From Cyanophora paradoxa (Eukaryota; Glaucocystophyceae; Cyanophorales; Cyanophoraceae), in the NCBI GenBank assembly GCA_004431415.1, contig QPMI01000464.1:1-56704 (forward strand): DNA of 56,704 nucleotides, given 5' to 3'. Shown here piece after piece: positions 1-11,883 of this stretch. The translations under genes were made by a program, and so were the position numbers. How positions within the stretch are numbered: position 1 is the stretch's first letter; every line of letters starts with the position of its first letter. Under the pieces are notes generated by a model. The model had not been told where the DNA came from. It did not search any database and worked only from the letters and a program-made list of their open reading frames with translations.

Positions 1-97
1 AGGTTCTTGTTAATATTGCTATCCAGTCTGATGTTGACTGACCTGTGTGCTTATGCCCGCCTCCTAGGTTCAGCTATGTAAACAACTGCGTACTCCA

Positions 98-441
98 AGA
101 AGAGATAATCCGCCACTCATCGCGAGCTCGATGTTGAACCCATATTGCGGCCGGACACCTTATCTCCCTTCTCCGAACTTAAGAACGAACCTCTGATATA
201 CGATGATGACTTGACTGCCATTCGACGTCGTGCACATGCAAACATGGCGTTTGCGATACAATTGCGATCCATTGTATCCGAAATTCCCTTCCCAGATACC
301 GCTAGTCTTTCAAATGATGACGACTTAGCAGTTGTCCGTAGACGGGCGCTTTCGGAACTTGCGTTTGCGCTTCGGCTCCGGTCGTTAGTAGGAGGACTTT
401 TCTTTCCCACGTTTTCTGATCCCGAAGATACACACGTGTAA
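98..441 (+). CDS. C-terminal exon of an unknown gene entering from the left edge, two internal repeats
   Basis: An open frame runs into the stop at 439-441 with no convincing start inside the window, so it is read as the last exon of a gene that begins outside. The protein contains two tandem units of about 40 residues. Each has an acidic DDDL, then an RRRA motif, then a helix of the type AFAxxLRS. Two repeats this similar in sequence and spacing argue for real coding sequence. The family is not recognised. The gene ends about 490 bp from the convergent stop of the next gene (931). The exon start is uncertain because a stop codon in the same frame lies near 85-110. Confidence 0.45.
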
Positions 442-930
442 TCGATGATGCATATAATTTCTGATGCTGGGTTCAGGAGGTCATGGGCGTGGCAATGGGG
501 GCGGCAGTGGGTATGTCGTTTCTATCATTTAGGCACCAGTTCTTGCTGCGTCTGTAATCGCACTTTTTTGTTTTTGAGCGGGGTGTGCGTTGTTTTTGAG
601 CGGGGTGAACCCTGTGAGCAACCCACCTGAGCAGCTGGTCCTCCCTAATCCTCTTTCCCCCTCCCGCACTTATTGGTCTGCCCCTATAAATGAGGTTCTG
701 CTGTGTGTTATTTGTGCAGATTCTGAGTGACTCACTTGCCCGTTACCCTCGCAAATGAAAACCAGTTTGCTTTATCCACGCTCACGGACCATGAATACAA
801 TTGCTACCCCAACCATGTCCGTCTACCCCCAATACATCTCTGTATATCCACCGGTTCCCCGTCTATTTACTCGCTAAGAATTGTTCATGCCCTCGACTTG
901 CCACCTGTTCATGTCCTCGACTTGCCAACG
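442..930. other. Intergenic region between convergent genes
   Basis: This stretch lies between the stop of the left-edge gene and the stop of the minus-strand gene at 931. It contains a near-duplicate phrase (ttgtttttgagcggggtg twice, around 570-605) and a C-rich part. No supported coding exon was seen. Confidence 0.4.
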
Positions 931-3305
931 TTAATATTCCTCATCTTCTTCACCCGCGTCTTCCTGTCCCTCGACATCCGACGTGACGTCGGCGTCTTTC
1001 GTCTTTCGCGTCTTCTTGGGAGTCACCTGAGCGTTTCCGCCGGACTTCCGCTTGGTCCCCGTTGGCTGACGTGTTTACGATTACGCCGTATTAATTGGAG
1101 GTGTCTGTGTAAACTCGTACCTCGCGCTCAGTCTGGCCCATGTGAAATGACGCCTCGCTGCCACCACGAGAGACTGCAAACGGGTTTGCCTTGAATGTGA
1201 GTAGCTGCGGCTGCATCCCCGATCCAATTGCCGCCATTGCCATCGACGAGCTCGAGTGCCCAATCGATCCAGCCCCTCCAATACCATTGAATCCACCAGT
1301 AACTGGTCCTCCGGTCCCGTTGAGGGCTAGACCACTGCCACTGTTTGCAGCTGGCCCGATCGGGAAAAGACCTGACTGTAGTTATTAGCCGGAGGTCTAC
1401 ATATTTATAGAAATATTGCACCGAGCCGATTGGTAGCGTTGCCAAGCGGAACGGACGCATGCATGCGGGCCTGCACGTCGGGTGTCTTGAGCGACTTCGT
1501 CACAAACCCGTCTGGGAGGCTTGTCTTCCGCTGTTCGTACTCCGCAAGTCCCATGACCTCAGAAAAGTAGCCAAACCACATTTCCACCGGCTTGCCTGCG
1601 GGTCTCTCGAACTTGAACTGCCAAGGAAGGGTGAATTTGGCATATACCACCATCGTGATATACTGAAGCACCTCGACAAACGATACGACGATGTCGGCGA
1701 CGTTGTTGACGCTGTAATTGTCGTACAGCACTCCAAGGGTGTCGAACTTGGCATCCTTTCCAAACCGAGCAGAAACTTTGCATCCGTGCTTGTCCATGCA
1801 AACATATCCATCCTCGTCCTCTTTGATAACACAATGCACATTGTCTGTGGTCTCGCAATCAGCCTAACTTGGGTATTAACGTATAGTGGAGCACACATTC
1901 GCTGAACCGATTTGATTCGCACTGCCTGTTCACACTCATGTAATCAACGGTTGCAGCCTTGAAGTCTGAGACGATTTCGTAACGCATGATAGTAAACACC
2001 GCGTGTTCCATGCTCGCCAGTTTATGCGGCAGACTAGAAAGTCGAGGGTCCTGCACAAGTACATACACGTGTTAAAGCAGATTTCCAGAGTGTTATAGCG
2101 GAATGTACCTGTTCGTGTACGGCCTCAAATGCAATGTTCCCAACGTTACCAGAATTGATTTGAATCTCTTTCAGCATTGTGCGATCCCGCGAAATTGGCC
2201 AAGCCAATTTTTCGTTGGCCGTACCTTTCACAAGGTAACGGGCCTTCGAGGCCCGCATGATCAAATACTGCCGCAAAAACTTCTGTGTGAGCGTAGATAT
2301 GAGCGTACTACTTATGGAGCGGAATGGCTGACCATTCCATCAATGCTGCAGCTGGTGCTCAACTGGTCGGTGATCGCGTTCACTTGCTGAACAATATCTC
2401 CCTTGGCCGCCATTTTTTCCGCATTCTTCACGATAGCTCCTGTGAAAATACGAATTGCGATTTTGTCGCCGACCTAGGCATTGAGGGAGACGGCGTAAGC
2501 GTGCGTTGTACGTGGAACTTATGTTGATGCAACGTACCTCGTCCTCCAACGTGCCTCGGATTGAATTCGAATCAGTCCCATTCTGTCCGTTGATGCTGTG
2601 CATGTTCCCGATTCGAACGATGCCCTCGAAATCCCTGCCATCCTTCAAATCCGCGAAGGTGCGCGCCACAGTGATCCGCTTGAGAGGGCTGTAATGGTCA
2701 TTAGACTCCGCCGGTTAGGTGTCTAAATTGTATGCGGAGCTTACGATATCATGGTCAACGTGTGGCCAACCGGCGGGCCGACCGCAGCGGGAGAAATCGG
2801 CGCAAGCGCGGTACTTGTCTTTGAGGTAGGGCTAACCAGCAAGCTGTGCTATCTGTCTCAATACGCGTTGAATTCCGACAATACAGTGAACTTACTGATT
2901 GCCTGATGCGACGGGGGGCTGTCCTGCGATAGCCGAGGGAACCTGCTCTCGCCCGTCCGCATCCCTGCGATCATCGAGGACCTTGTCGGCACCATCCGCG
3001 GCATGTCCACTGTCACGAATAAAAATTAGACACAGCGCAAGGACCGTACACACCACTGGCGTTGAAAGTTTCAAAACCCACCTGGCCGCCGGAACCGGAT
3101 TTCCAGAAGCTTCGGGCTTCTCAGTGACATCAATCGCTGTCTCCTCCGCCTCGGCTTCCGGCTGCAGTCCCTTCGCTGGATTACCACTCCCTTTTGCCTT
3201 TGCAGGTGGAGCTGTCGCCGACGCTTTCTTAGGCGTCTTCACACTGGCCTCCTCAGGATTATCACCTTGCGCGGCAGGGGCCGTGGTCTTGGGTTGACGG
3301 GCCAT
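931..3305 (-). CDS. Multi-exon nuclear-type protein with an OB-like segment, intact paralogue A
   Basis: The start is the ATG at 3305 (MARQ) and the stop is at 931. About eleven exons join cleanly through GT-AG introns, many near 50-60 nt (for example 3081 to about 3027, and about 1686 to 1633). The product is roughly 590-600 residues. The order is: an Ala/Lys/Pro-rich N-terminus, a small exon, a segment of the type VRIGNMHxI then RGTLEDEVGDK (a pattern reminiscent of an OB-fold strand set), a stretch with KARYLVKGTA, one with DPRLxxLPHKL, one with DEDGYVCMDKHGCKV, one with FKFERPAGKP and WFGYFSEVMGLAE, a Gly/Ser-rich linker, and a Lys-rich then Glu/Asp-rich tail. The tails suggest a nuclear location. 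The family is not recognised, and replication-protein-A-like DNA binding is only a guess. A paralogue lies at 16709-19138 on the other strand. Confidence 0.7.
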
Positions 3306-4649
3306 GACGCTTGAAGAGGTGCACACCCGAGTGACCGCGGTGAATTTCAAACTTTGCTCTAACACTGCGGTATCGATTGCGTACTAACCAAAATTGCGTA
3401 CACCCGCAAAAGTTCCCGTTTAGATTAGAATCGCTGCACCCTTGCATTGCTTGCTTCATGCTGGCGCTCTCTAACTCGCCACCGTACACCTTGTTCCCGC
3501 CCTCTAACAGATCCCGCCGGCCTGCTGACGCCGCTCGGCCAGACACATGCACGACGTTCCAGGACGCACACTGCGCGCGTATCCGCGCTGTCCGTTTGGC
3601 GAGGGCCCACGCTGCGCTTTTCAACTCCGGTTACAGTCACCAAGTGCACGCTCGCGCACTTGACATTACCGACCTGGATTCATAGGAGCCGACACCTTTT
3701 TCGATTGCAGCGCAACGTGGCAGTACAGCCGAGATTGTTAGAAATATCGAGAGTGATTATACAATCCAATGATCGTGAATAGCCTGACGGACGCAGCACA
3801 CAATTCGCAATTTGCTGCTGCTGGACGGCGGCGGTGGCGGGTCGCTTGCGATGCACCAGTGGGCGGGGCGATGTGATGTAGAGCGACGGAGTAGTGTGCG
3901 GCAGGGCGCCCGCCATAGCATGTCCATTGAATGACGGCGTGCGGGCCGCTGTGTGTCCCTGGACGTGAAGGCCGCCGCCGTCTTTCGGAGCACGCAGCTA
4001 AGACATGGCGCCGGGGCCGATCGCGAGAAGCCATAGTGCGCGGGAGGGCGCCGGGCCGAGAGCCAGATTGCGCGTAAGGCACTGGAGTGGCATGAGAGAG
4101 ACGCTAGAGTGCGGCGCTGGCGGGGGGCCTGCGAGCAGATCGACTGGCTGAGCTTGGGCGGGTACGGGTGCTTCAGCAATCTTAAGCTCTATGGCTGCAT
4201 AGCTGCACACGCTCTTACTCGGAGAAGCCAGCTAGCATTACACTTGTATTCGTACAATTTAGTTCCCGACCGCGGGCGGGGTGTTGGTGGCGGGGCGGGC
4301 GGGGCGGGTCAGGCGGCCATGGCAGGCGGCGTGGCGGGGCAGGCGCCGCGGGCGGGCCTGTGGCTAGCCGCGCTGATAGTGTTGTTAGTTTATTGAGCCT
4401 CTGCAAAAGATTCAGGGTGTGGCCGCAAGGAATCTATAGATCTATCTTACTGCCGCAGGGATGGGGCCCGCTGCCTGATATAGTCGGCGTCTGGCATGAG
4501 AGAGACTTGCGAATCTTGCTTGCAGCTGCGGACTTGCCTCTGTGACCGCCGCCGACGCACCCGGGCTTGGATTTGTTCTCACTTGCTATCTCCGGCCGTC
4601 CCGGTCCCGCCGCGAAGGCTCCGCGAGTAGGGTCGCCTGCGCTCACCTA
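3306..4649. other. Intergenic region, GC-rich in its right half
   Basis: This is the upstream region of the minus-strand gene starting at 3305. The sequence GTACGCAAT occurs twice within about 90 bp upstream of its ATG (gene orientation), and a related CGATTGCGTAC occurs about 45 bp upstream of the histone H3 gene at 19619. Open frames here overlap on several strands without splice-supported structure, so no gene is called. Confidence 0.3.
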
Positions 4650-5640
4650 GTCGCGCAGGGCGCGGCGTTGAAGGGCGGGGAGGCGTGCACGAAGTGAGAA
4701 ATGGCCGCCATGTGTTCGACGCCCCGCCGCAAGGGCGCTGCGAGTCGAGCTCCCTGCATCCGCGCTATCGCGCGGGCGCGGCGTCGAAGGCGGGAGGTGC
4801 GCACGACGCGAGAGATGAGCCGCCGCTGCGCCCCGGCTGCCCCGCCGCGAAGGCGCAGCGATTCGGGGCGCCTGCGCTCGGCTTCTCGCGCGGGCGTGGT
4901 GGGGAAGGCGGTGAAGCGCGCACCAGGCGATAGATGGGCCGCCGCTGCGTCCCGCCGCCCGGCCCTGCGCGAATGCTCCGCGAGTCGGGTCGCCTGTGCT
5001 CACCTCTTCGCGCGGGGCGCGACGCGGAAGGGCGGGGATGCGCGCACCAAGCGAGAGATGAACGCCGCTGCGCCCCGCCGCCGTCGCCGCGCGGCGCCGC
5101 GAGAGGTCCTCCCTGCGCCCGCCCCGTCGCGCGAAGCGCGGCGCCGAAGTGCGGGGAGGCCCGCACAAGCGAGAGATGGGCCGCCGCTGAGCCCCGCGAG
5201 TCGGGTCGCCTACGCTCGCTTGTCGCGCGGGCACGGCGGGAAGGGCGGGGAGGCCGCACCAAGCTATAGATGGGCCGCCGCTGCTACCCGCCGCCCCCAC
5301 GCGAAGTGCCGCAAGTCGAGCTACTTCGCCCGCCCCGTTGCGCGGGCGCGGCGAGGAAGGCGGGGAGCCCGCACCAGCGAGACATGTGCCGCCGTGCAAA
5401 CCGCCGCGCCGGCCCTGCCGCAAAGGCGCCGCGAATCGGTCGCCTCCGTTCACTAGCTCGTCCGCGGGAGCGGCGCTGAAGGCGGGGGCGCGCACCAAGC
5501 GAGAGATGCCGCCGGCCGCTGCGTTCCGGACACCCCGCCGCGGGGTCGCGAGTCGAGATCCCTGCCCCGCCCCGTCGCGCGGGGCGGTGGCGACGGGTGT
5601 GGAGCGCGCACCAGCGAGAGATGAGCCAAGGCTGCGCCCC
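4650..5640. repeat. GC-rich degenerate tandem array, about 117-bp period, roughly nine copies
   Basis: The phrase GAGAGATG or a variant, followed by GCCGCCGCTGCG, recurs near 4698, 4813, 4930, 5053, 5171, 5268, 5384, 5503 and 5618. Spacing is 97-123 bp, mostly 115-119. Between the anchors lie CGCGAGTCGGGTCGCCTGCG-like and CGCGGGCGCGGCG-like blocks. Long open frames on both strands arise from the very high GC content and are not called genes. The array ends in a conserved unique sequence described in the next entry. Confidence 0.85.
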
Positions 5641-5690
5641 GGTGGCTTACTATATTCTAGTCCATGTCCTAGCTAAAATCTTCGCATCGC
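5640..5690. repeat. Conserved tail of the GC-rich repeat, copy 1
   Basis: The sequence GGCTTACTATATTCTAGTCC and the bases after it, running into a GGACTGAAAGCAA phrase, recur almost exactly at 15722-15785, again directly after CCCCGCCCCG-type repeat sequence. A weaker relative lies near 13488. The repeated boundary suggests a dispersed repetitive element with a defined end. Confidence 0.65.
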
Positions 5691-5906
5691 GGACTGAAAG
5701 CAAGATGTCGAATAAGACTCACTCCCAGGATTCGAACCTGGGTCTAAGCGATGTGAGCAGCCGTCCGGACGGCTGGTCTAGATCTACGGGTACCGAATAG
5801 CAAAGTTCAGCCCGACCTTCAACTAATAGCCAAGCTTCAGCCCTTTTTTGGAGCTTCGAATAGTGAGAGGCGGCTGGTCACTTCCCCTTATCGAGCGCGC
5901 CATCCG

Positions 5907-7196
5907 ATGTCCGACGAAGATGAATATCTGGCTTTGCGCAGGTGAGTCGCACGTGTGCACTGCGTGACTCAAATGTGCAAGCAAAGCCAGAACTTCGGAA
6001 CTTGTACTAATATGGCGTCCTCTACGCGCAGCGGCAGGCTAACGCGCTTGCACACTGGAACGCAGAGAAGAAGAACGAGGTTGAAGCGTTCCGACTCGCA
6101 GCTCAAGAGGTGCGCTTATGCGCGCAGTGCGAGGAGGCCGCCGCTGCGCCGCGTAATTGAGGCGTGGTTCGTAGATAGGCAGCGTCGTCGATCATCACCC
6201 ACCGGCTGCAATGTGGAAGACACAAGAACGCCGCCGGGGAAGCAAAGACGCAGGGAGAGATCTTCTCTGGGCATAGCGGCCGCGACCGCAGCGACAAGCG
6301 GGACATCTACAGCGCCGTGGCCCGCCCAAGCGTGGCCATTGCGAGTAGTAGCGTAGCTGCTAGCGGCGAACGCACATGTGCTCGGCTGCAGAAGTCACAA
6401 CGTCGGTGGGCATGCACACCTTCAACCACCCCACATCGTAAAAACGGACGAGTCGCCAGCGGCGTCAAGCCCACCGACTCGATGCTCGTGCCTCAGCTCG
6501 CCCGCGCATCTGCATCGCCTGCGGCGAGGAGAGCCACCAGAACACAACGAGCCTGCTCGCGCCATCGAGAACGGCTTCGTGGTAAGAAACCTCAAGTGAT
6601 TACAATATATAGCTACACTATGAATCTGACACGTGGGCACAGGGGCATGTACTTGTCTGTATGATGGAAGAGGAGAGCTTGGCGCGAAAATTCAGGAAGC
6701 GCGCAAGGAGGTCATCGATGCGATCGACATCTTCTTTCGCGGGACTTCAGCGGGTATTGCAGTGCAACTGCTCAAGAGCTACGACTCGTGAGAGCCAGAA
6801 TCGATAGATTCCCTGAAGAACATATATCTTCGTCAGAGCAAGCGACCGATTCACTACGTACCAGGATGACCCAGCCGCTGGAATTGAACGTGTGTACTCC
6901 TGCATTTATGTTTTCGTCCAGCACGCGTGCGGTTGGGTGGCTGATCAAGACACAGGAAGGAACAGTGGCACCACTGAAGACGGGACTACGTCGGTCATTG
7001 CGCATGCCGTATGCAATGCAATCAGAGACGCGAAGTCAACGTGGAGCGCGAACTGGGCTGTTGCAATCGGTTCAAGGTCGATCGGAAGCTGGAGGGTCTT
7101 GCTTTCTACCTGGCGGATGAAGTTGTCACCTGCGCAAACTTGCAGGGCAAGCAGGGGCGCCAGAGCAATCTGGTAATCTGCATCCCGCGCCAATAG
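5907..7196 (+). CDS. Multi-exon gene of unknown function
   Basis: A short first exon starts with the ATG at 5907 (MSDEDEYLALR) and ends at a strong donor (AG|GTGAGT, 5940). Further exon-like stretches include a charged, helix-prone segment near 6030-6110, an exon near 6685-6790 (ELGAKIQEARKEVIDAID), one from about 6839 onward (FTTYQDDPAAG then VYSCIYVFVQHACGWVAD), and a last exon ending in the stop at 7194-7196 (LEGLAFYLADEVVTC). Acceptors such as TTCGTCAG at 6839 support splicing. Several joins are unresolved because two frames stay open between about 6030 and 6560. I do not recognise the family. Confidence 0.5.
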
Positions 7197-7660
7197 AGCT
7201 GTCGCCTACTTCAGCCCCTCCGGCTTTCAGCTACTACGGCACAGAATCTTCGCACCCTCCTTCAGAACCACAGGATCGCGGACCACCGTGACAACGTATT
7301 CTTATCGAACTCTCTCCTTTTCGCCGGTTCTGCCGATCTCATCGTCAACCATTTCGCCTGCGGCAGCTCGCCGTCCACCACCTTACACTCCTCCTATGTG
7401 TACGTTTTCCGTGCACATAGTTCTTTCATTAAAGTTACTAATCTCGTTCGTACAGAGCACGGGATCGGTGGTGGTTGTCCATGTCCAATATCACACCATA
7501 CTCTCAGCTAGCCCTCCAAATACACAATAGGCGGCTGCTTACGATTAGACTGAATAAACTATACGTAGACTTGGGTTTTCCGAGCTATATACGCAGGCTA
7601 TCGTTGTGGTACGAAGGTACCAGTGTTGCCTACAGTACTGTGCACAAACAATCAGGAGGG

Positions 7661-7835
7661 CATTGGAAATCTCTTTTGTGCGAAGCGGCAGACCGTAGTG
7701 TGCACGATGCCGGATAGCGAAGAACGTGGTGAGGTCCGGCGGAGTCTATCGTACCAGGCGTAAACTCTGCCGCATGTGTGACCGGCAGCAGCGTACACAT
7801 GCACGTTCGTAAATTTGTACGAAAGTGAACTGAGT
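7661..7835 (-). pseudogene. Degenerate inverted copy of the gene fragment at 13045-13220
   Basis: Read on the minus strand, this stretch matches 13050-13220 on the plus strand almost base for base over its first 90 bases (for example TGTACGCTGCTGCCGGT and GAGTTTACGCCTGGTACGA). It then drifts, with small deletions that break the frame. It is read as a decayed paralogous fragment in opposite orientation. Confidence 0.6.
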
Positions 7836-7857
7836 CGATTGTCATTGGATCACGTCT

Positions 7858-10162
7858 GTGCACGTGCTGCGTTTCAATGAACATCGTATGCGCTGGTCCT
7901 TTCTACGTTTGCTTGCTCCTTTCTCTTATGTTCGGGGGTACCCTGTATCGATTTGCTTTGGTGATATCGGCTCTTGGGATCCGCTTCCCGCGCTGTGTGT
8001 TCATCATCTACGCAAAGCGTGCGTATGCAACCCGCCTACTGCCTGGGTTATGCTGCGCGGGTGCTGGCACACCTTTTAGCTGGGCTCTCGTCGACGTCGG
8101 AGCGGGCTTGCATCTCTCACACTTCTTACGCAGCTCATTCTGACGGCAGGTATTAGAGGGCAAGACAGTACGGACTGCCTGTACGACCTTCTGGCGTCAG
8201 TCCCGAAGCCACGTCATCCGGCTCGTTCTGTCTTGCAATGAACATCACGCGTATGACACGTAAGTTTCTCCTTCGTGGTATTTCCGACGTTACGGGTTTG
8301 AACCAGATCTCTGTCGTAGTTCACGAATGCAGGATCTGGTGCAGCGGGTAAAATTTTCTTTTGACGTTGTATTATTGCCGCGTCATTGCAAAAGGACAGG
8401 TGTTCGAGAACCCTGGGATTTTCATTATTATCGCATCTTTCATATGTGACAACCAGTACCGTGCTGTCGTCTGTGTGCTTGGTGGCGTCTGTCAGAGTGG
8501 AGACGTATAGTACGTGTGGTTGCCGTGATTGATGCGGTACTGATGGGCCTCGAGCTCATTTCTCTTGTCCTTCAGCACGCAATTTCAAACCAGTGTCAGC
8601 TGTTTTTTTCGTGCAGGATGAAAGTGGACTTGTGCGCAGACCATCGGTCAGTTAATATAAGCGTGAATTCAATTGCGGAGGTGCGTTGTATTTCGCTAAT
8701 GAGATCGCCCATGATCACCTCGGTAGCTAATGACATGATTCAGGCCGTTCGTATGCTAATATCGCATCCTAAGAAGTGTCTCTCGAACATGTGCGTTTTC
8801 AGGGTTACGACGCTATGTAACATATACCTCACGTCCTTCGATGGCTCCTAGGTTTTGACAACAGTTACGAGGGTGTGTTTATTACTTCACGTACAGAAGA
8901 AATATTCGTAGAACTCCCTCGTCTCGTGACTCATATTGGGTGTGCGGATATGCTAGTTGTCGAACTGTGCATATTTCGTGCACGTCCGTCACCGAATACG
9001 CTTTTTTTGGTTTGTTAATTCAATTTCGGCTGTTGTGTTTCTATCTCATTTTTAATTATCAAATGAACAGGCAAGTCGGCAGGAAATGGAAATCGTACTG
9101 AAAGAATTTACGCGGAACTTACTACACGCCATGGACACTGTGCCAGCACATGTAATTCCAGCTGGATTCGTGTCTCAGTCACGACATTATCGTCTCTGCG
9201 CACAGGCCCAACCGTTCCATCATCTACCAAAACATATATTGCTCATGCGCCACTTTTGGGGGGCTATCCGTCTGCTGCAATTTCCCATGTACGCGTCTTT
9301 TCTAAAGTCGTGAATGCTTTAATTAATAGAGCGTCCGTTGATATATTAAGCGCAGTTGGAGATTTGTTTGGATCCCAGAGAATCAGATCTGTTGATACTA
9401 CACTCCGTCCTGGAACTACGGGAGAAGCCATTGAGTCTGGCAGGGATAGCATTGCAGTCGCAGCATTCGATATCTTCTGCAAGAGCACTCCGTCGCCATG
9501 AATCACTTGTCAGTGAAACATGGAGGCTCTCGGCTTTCATTTCACCTATATCGCATCGACTCAAGATATTCGGATTTTATATACGTATTAATGAGGACTG
9601 CCCATTGCAGTGCTGTGTGGATCCGATTGTCGATCCATTTCAACAGAGTATACCGCCGCTCGAAGTGTGCAAGATATTGACACCGGATCCTCGCACTGGG
9701 GCCGTTACTCTGGTATATTTGCAAGAACTTGCAATGTGCTCATTTTCTTGTATATATGTTTGGGTGATTTACGTTTATTCTGTCCTTAGGCAAAGGGGAT
9801 GGCGGAGTTCGGGAATTCCGATATGCCTTTCGTTTGCTGGAATTGATTCTGGCGGAGATTTCTAAACCGTTCCTTCTGTCATTTGAAGGGTGCGTGTTAC
9901 GGTAGGGACTGTGAACTGGTTTTTCATTTTTCGTTTTCATCTGAATTGTCCTTGCTTTGTACAGATTAAATTTGTCGCATGTGGCGGTCTTTTATTCGAG
10001 ACAAGGATTGTGACATTACTGGAACGTAACCCACCCCGTCATCTCATTCTTCGTGATTGTATAAAATGGCCAACGATGCGAGGAACGGCATTATCGATAG
10101 TTTTAGTTTCCCAGTTATTCGGACTGGGTGCCAGATTACATACGAATCATAATATTGAGTGA
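7858..10162 (+). CDS. Multi-exon gene of unknown function
   Basis: A run of exon-like blocks lies between acceptor (AG) and donor (GT) sites: about 8155-8258 (VLEGKTVRTACTTFWRQ), about 8400-8503 (VFENPGIFIIIASFICDN), about 8618-8680 (MKVDLCADHRSVNISV), about 8742-8803, about 9070-9150 (QEMEIVLKEFTRNLLHAMDT), about 9207-9490 (SKVVNALINRASVDILSAV), about 9540-9730, about 9790-9887 (FRYAFRLLELILAEISKP), and a terminal exon from about 9964 to the stop at 10160-10162 (ILRDCIKWPTMRGTALSI). The last two join smoothly. The true 5' end is uncertain, and blocks before 8155 could be a separate gene. The frames look like one globular protein, but I recognise no family. Confidence 0.5.
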
Positions 10163-10199
10163 ATGTTTGTCTGGTCAAGTACATATGCATGCATATAGA

Positions 10200-10645
10200 A
10201 TCCTAAGCACTACTAGCCCAGTGTTCCACTGCCCCCATCGACCCGCTGCCCTCTGCACCCTTCACCCGGCCCCGAGTATCCCGTCGCCCACCAGTGCCCG
10301 CCTCTTCTGGTCTCTAGCGCCCCGCTTCCTACGCCCCTATCGTCCCACCCGCGCGCCCTCTAGCACCCCGGCCGTCACCCCTCTGCCGTCTCGCTTCCAT
10401 CGGAGAGGACCAGCGGGAGACAAACCGCCTAGACTCAGTGTTCCGCCGCCCCAGCAACCTTCTGCCCCCCCCTCAGTACACCGTCTTCCCCATCGACATG
10501 ACCCCACTCTGACCCTACTCAGCATCCCGTCTCACACCAGCGACCTGCTGTCCCCCACCGCCCCGTCCCCGCCGCCCTTTAGCGCAAACCTCTGTTTCTC
10601 ACTTGCCCCCCCCCTCCTCCCCCCCCTCCCCCCCCGCACCTCTCC
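10200..10645. other. C-rich low-complexity tract
   Basis: This is polypyrimidine, C-dominated sequence with runs of seven to nine C between about 10600 and 10640. The Pro/Ser/Arg-rich open frame across it is a composition effect, so no gene is called. Confidence 0.6.
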
Positions 10646-10650
10646 GCTCT

Positions 10651-11528
10651 CTAAACATCTGCAGTCGATGATTGCATTTGTAAATGCCTACTTTGCTTCG
10701 GGAATACCTGGATTGCAGACTCAAGGTGTTTAATGCTAGTTCTTAAAAAGCTGCTTGAACACCAAGCGTGTACCGAGCTCTTTCTCATGTCAGGACACCT
10801 ACTTCCCGGTTGCTTCGTCGACATCTCATCAATGGCCTCTGATAAAATTACCATTTCGATCGACACCTTCTGAAGTCTCATCAGGACGCCGGACAGCTTA
10901 GCAGAATCATCGTCCGACAGTGGCAAAATTGGGAACGTTGGCCTTGTCAGAACTGCAAGCAATACGGCCGTGTGAACCAGACGTACGCTAGCAGCAATAT
11001 TAATGCCGATGTGCACGAGATGCACTGCGTACTTACTTGAATCGTCGCTTGCGCTGTCGCTGTCAGTGCACTGCATATCGACATCCGACCCTGTTCGTGC
11101 CACCTTTCAGTACACAGCGCGTTCGTTAGCAACCGATCGTACGTTCGGAATGCCAGATATGCACCTGTTGCATTCTGCCATTTCTCTGCCCAGTGGCACG
11201 ACGGCAATCGCTATAGTCATCACCCGGACACTCTGCGCGATCCCCATGCGCGTATGAGTCGGTAGACCGGTCCAACCTCGTGAAACATGCTCGCGTACTT
11301 CCCGACCAGCGTCTGATTGCGAATCGCCTGACGCTTCTGCAAAGTGAAGTGCATATGCAATGCGTTAGCCTGCTGCGGACTCTGCACGTCTACAGCGAGC
11401 GCTGGTCTGAATGCGTCACCTCGCCCATGTTCGATAGGTGCTATCCCGGCTTCGCTCTCCATTAACGTGCAAACGGTAACCTTCCGACGCGAGCATCTAC
11501 CCCTGTGCTGTCGCTCCGTCAGCGTCAC
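10651..11528 (-). CDS. Putative multi-exon gene, unknown function
   Basis: Exon-like blocks on the minus strand include about 11500-11220 (FTLQKRQAIRNQTLVGKYAS), about 11205-11105 (WAEKWQNATGAYLAFRTYDR), an acidic block ending at a strong donor (A|GTAAGT, about 11038), and a block beginning after TTGCTTGCAG (about 10955) that reads LSDDDSAKLSGVLMRLQKVS. An alternative reading starts at the ATG at 11103 (MARTGSDVDMQ) and gives a small two-exon acidic protein. Helical, charged content argues for coding. No family is recognised. Confidence 0.4.
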
Positions 11529-11883
11529 TTCCGATAATAGCTGTCATCAGTCTCTCTCCGTACATCCTGTTCCTAGGCGGCCATGTACGACTTGTACGAT
11601 ATCACAGGCGCGATCGATCATCCCGGCGCAAGCTAGCATCATACCTCGCTGCGCGCTTTAATCTGAGTGCCTTATACAAGCCACCGCCACCGATCTATGT
11701 ATCGCGCCCACCGAGGTTCGCACACACGCATGTTCTATCCTTTGTTTGCGCATCCGATCCGGTAAACACATGTTACTATAGCTACTCTCATGCGTGCTCC
11801 TACTCCCAGTTTTTACAGAGCGGTGATATGCTCGGAAGAGCCATTGACAATGGCTGCCGCGACCATGGATCATCGGACCAGGA

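Noticed and set aside
4647-5676. Long overlapping open frames on both strands (up to 283 codons)
   Set aside because: They lie in a GC-rich tandem array where stop codons are rare. The proteins are Arg/Ala/Pro-rich in all frames and there are no splice or start signals.
5714-5800. Possible tRNA on the minus strand (a perfect T-arm, CCCAGGTTCGAATCCTGGG, next to an 18-bp palindrome)
   Set aside because: No matching 5' acceptor strand, D-arm or anticodon arm at proper spacing was found. At best it is a tRNA-derived remnant.
10128-10733. 201-codon Pro/Ser-rich frame
   Set aside because: It follows the C-rich low-complexity tract and has no domain-like sequence.
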